Origin: an uncultured Eubacteriales bacterium
Lineage (GTDB): Bacteria > Bacillota > Clostridia > Christensenellales > Aristaeellaceae
Length of the DNA: 6,171 nt
Direction of reading: 5' to 3'
NCBI GenBank assembly: GCA_900553905.1
Contig: USFL01000099.1
Coordinates: forward strand, 1 to 6,171
The position numbers and the translations under genes were made by a program. Positions 6,117 through 6,171 of this stretch are shown piece by piece (the stretch's first letter is position 1; each line of letters begins with the position of its first letter). The notes beneath the pieces are model-generated. The model was not told where the DNA came from, did no database searches, and saw nothing but the letters and a program-made list of their open reading frames with translations.

Positions 6117-6171
6117 GCTGTCCGGGCGGCCAGGCGATCGCGTGGCATGCCATGAGGAAAGTCCGAGCATC
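6117..6171 (+). ncRNA. rnpB: RNase P RNA, 5' end (cut by window edge)
   Basis: This is the catalytic RNA of ribonuclease P, which removes the 5' leader of tRNA precursors. GAGGAAAGTCCGAGC (6154-6168) is the universally conserved 5' core (CR-I, 5' strand of P4). Before it come GGCTGTCCGGGCGG (5' side of P1 and on), GGCGATCGCG (P2/P3 entry) and a very short P3 hairpin (6142-6153, 4-bp stem with CATG loop), a form seen in clostridial type-A RNAs. The start is placed from the promoter and may be off by one or two bases. The rest of the RNA lies beyond the window. Confidence 0.93.

Overview
The window is about two-thirds G+C and tightly packed. It has strong GGAGG-type ribosome binding sites, overlapping genes, a DUF3795 protein, a GuaA with a clostridial-style SHT motif, and the start of a type-A-like RNase P RNA with a very short P3 hairpin. 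Together these suggest a high-GC, probably gut-associated member of the Clostridia (Bacillota). The order cannot be fixed from this sequence, and the assignment is an inference.

Left part (1-3169, + strand): the end of a carbohydrate-type operon. The last 30 codons of an unidentified gene overlap by 4 bases (GTGA) a 676-aa protein that reads as a GH42-like glycoside hydrolase: a (beta/alpha)8 barrel with acidic residues at the ends of strands 4 and 7, a Cys cluster, a beta-galactosidase-trimerisation-like domain and a C-terminal beta domain. Six bases later comes a 347-aa Asp-box beta-propeller of the sialidase (BNR_2) type, which lacks the classical RIP arginine. Neither has a signal peptide, so they probably act one after the other in the cytoplasm on an imported oligosaccharide or glycoside. 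A strong 18-bp hairpin at 3202-3247 lies between this operon and the convergent genes to the right.

Middle part (3310-5460, - strand): guaA (GMP synthase, 514 aa, all catalytic motifs intact), followed 19 bases downstream by a small Cys-rich DUF3795 protein that is clearly less GC-rich than its neighbours. A candidate extended -10 promoter lies about 190 bases upstream of guaA, and the leader between them can form two hairpins.

Right part (5461-6171, + strand): a 26-bp unit is repeated exactly twice in tandem between the divergent promoter regions of guaA and the next gene. That gene is a rifampin ADP-ribosyltransferase (arr) with an intact catalytic triad and an N-terminal extension. Five bases after its stop codon begins the promoter of rnpB, whose first ~55 nucleotides close the window.

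No mobile element, CRISPR array or tRNA is visible. The best candidates for something not yet described are the GH42-like/RIP-less propeller pair and the tandem repeat between guaA and arr. The very long ORFs antisense to the first operon (1030 codons) and to guaA (598 codons) are judged to be shadows caused by high GC.
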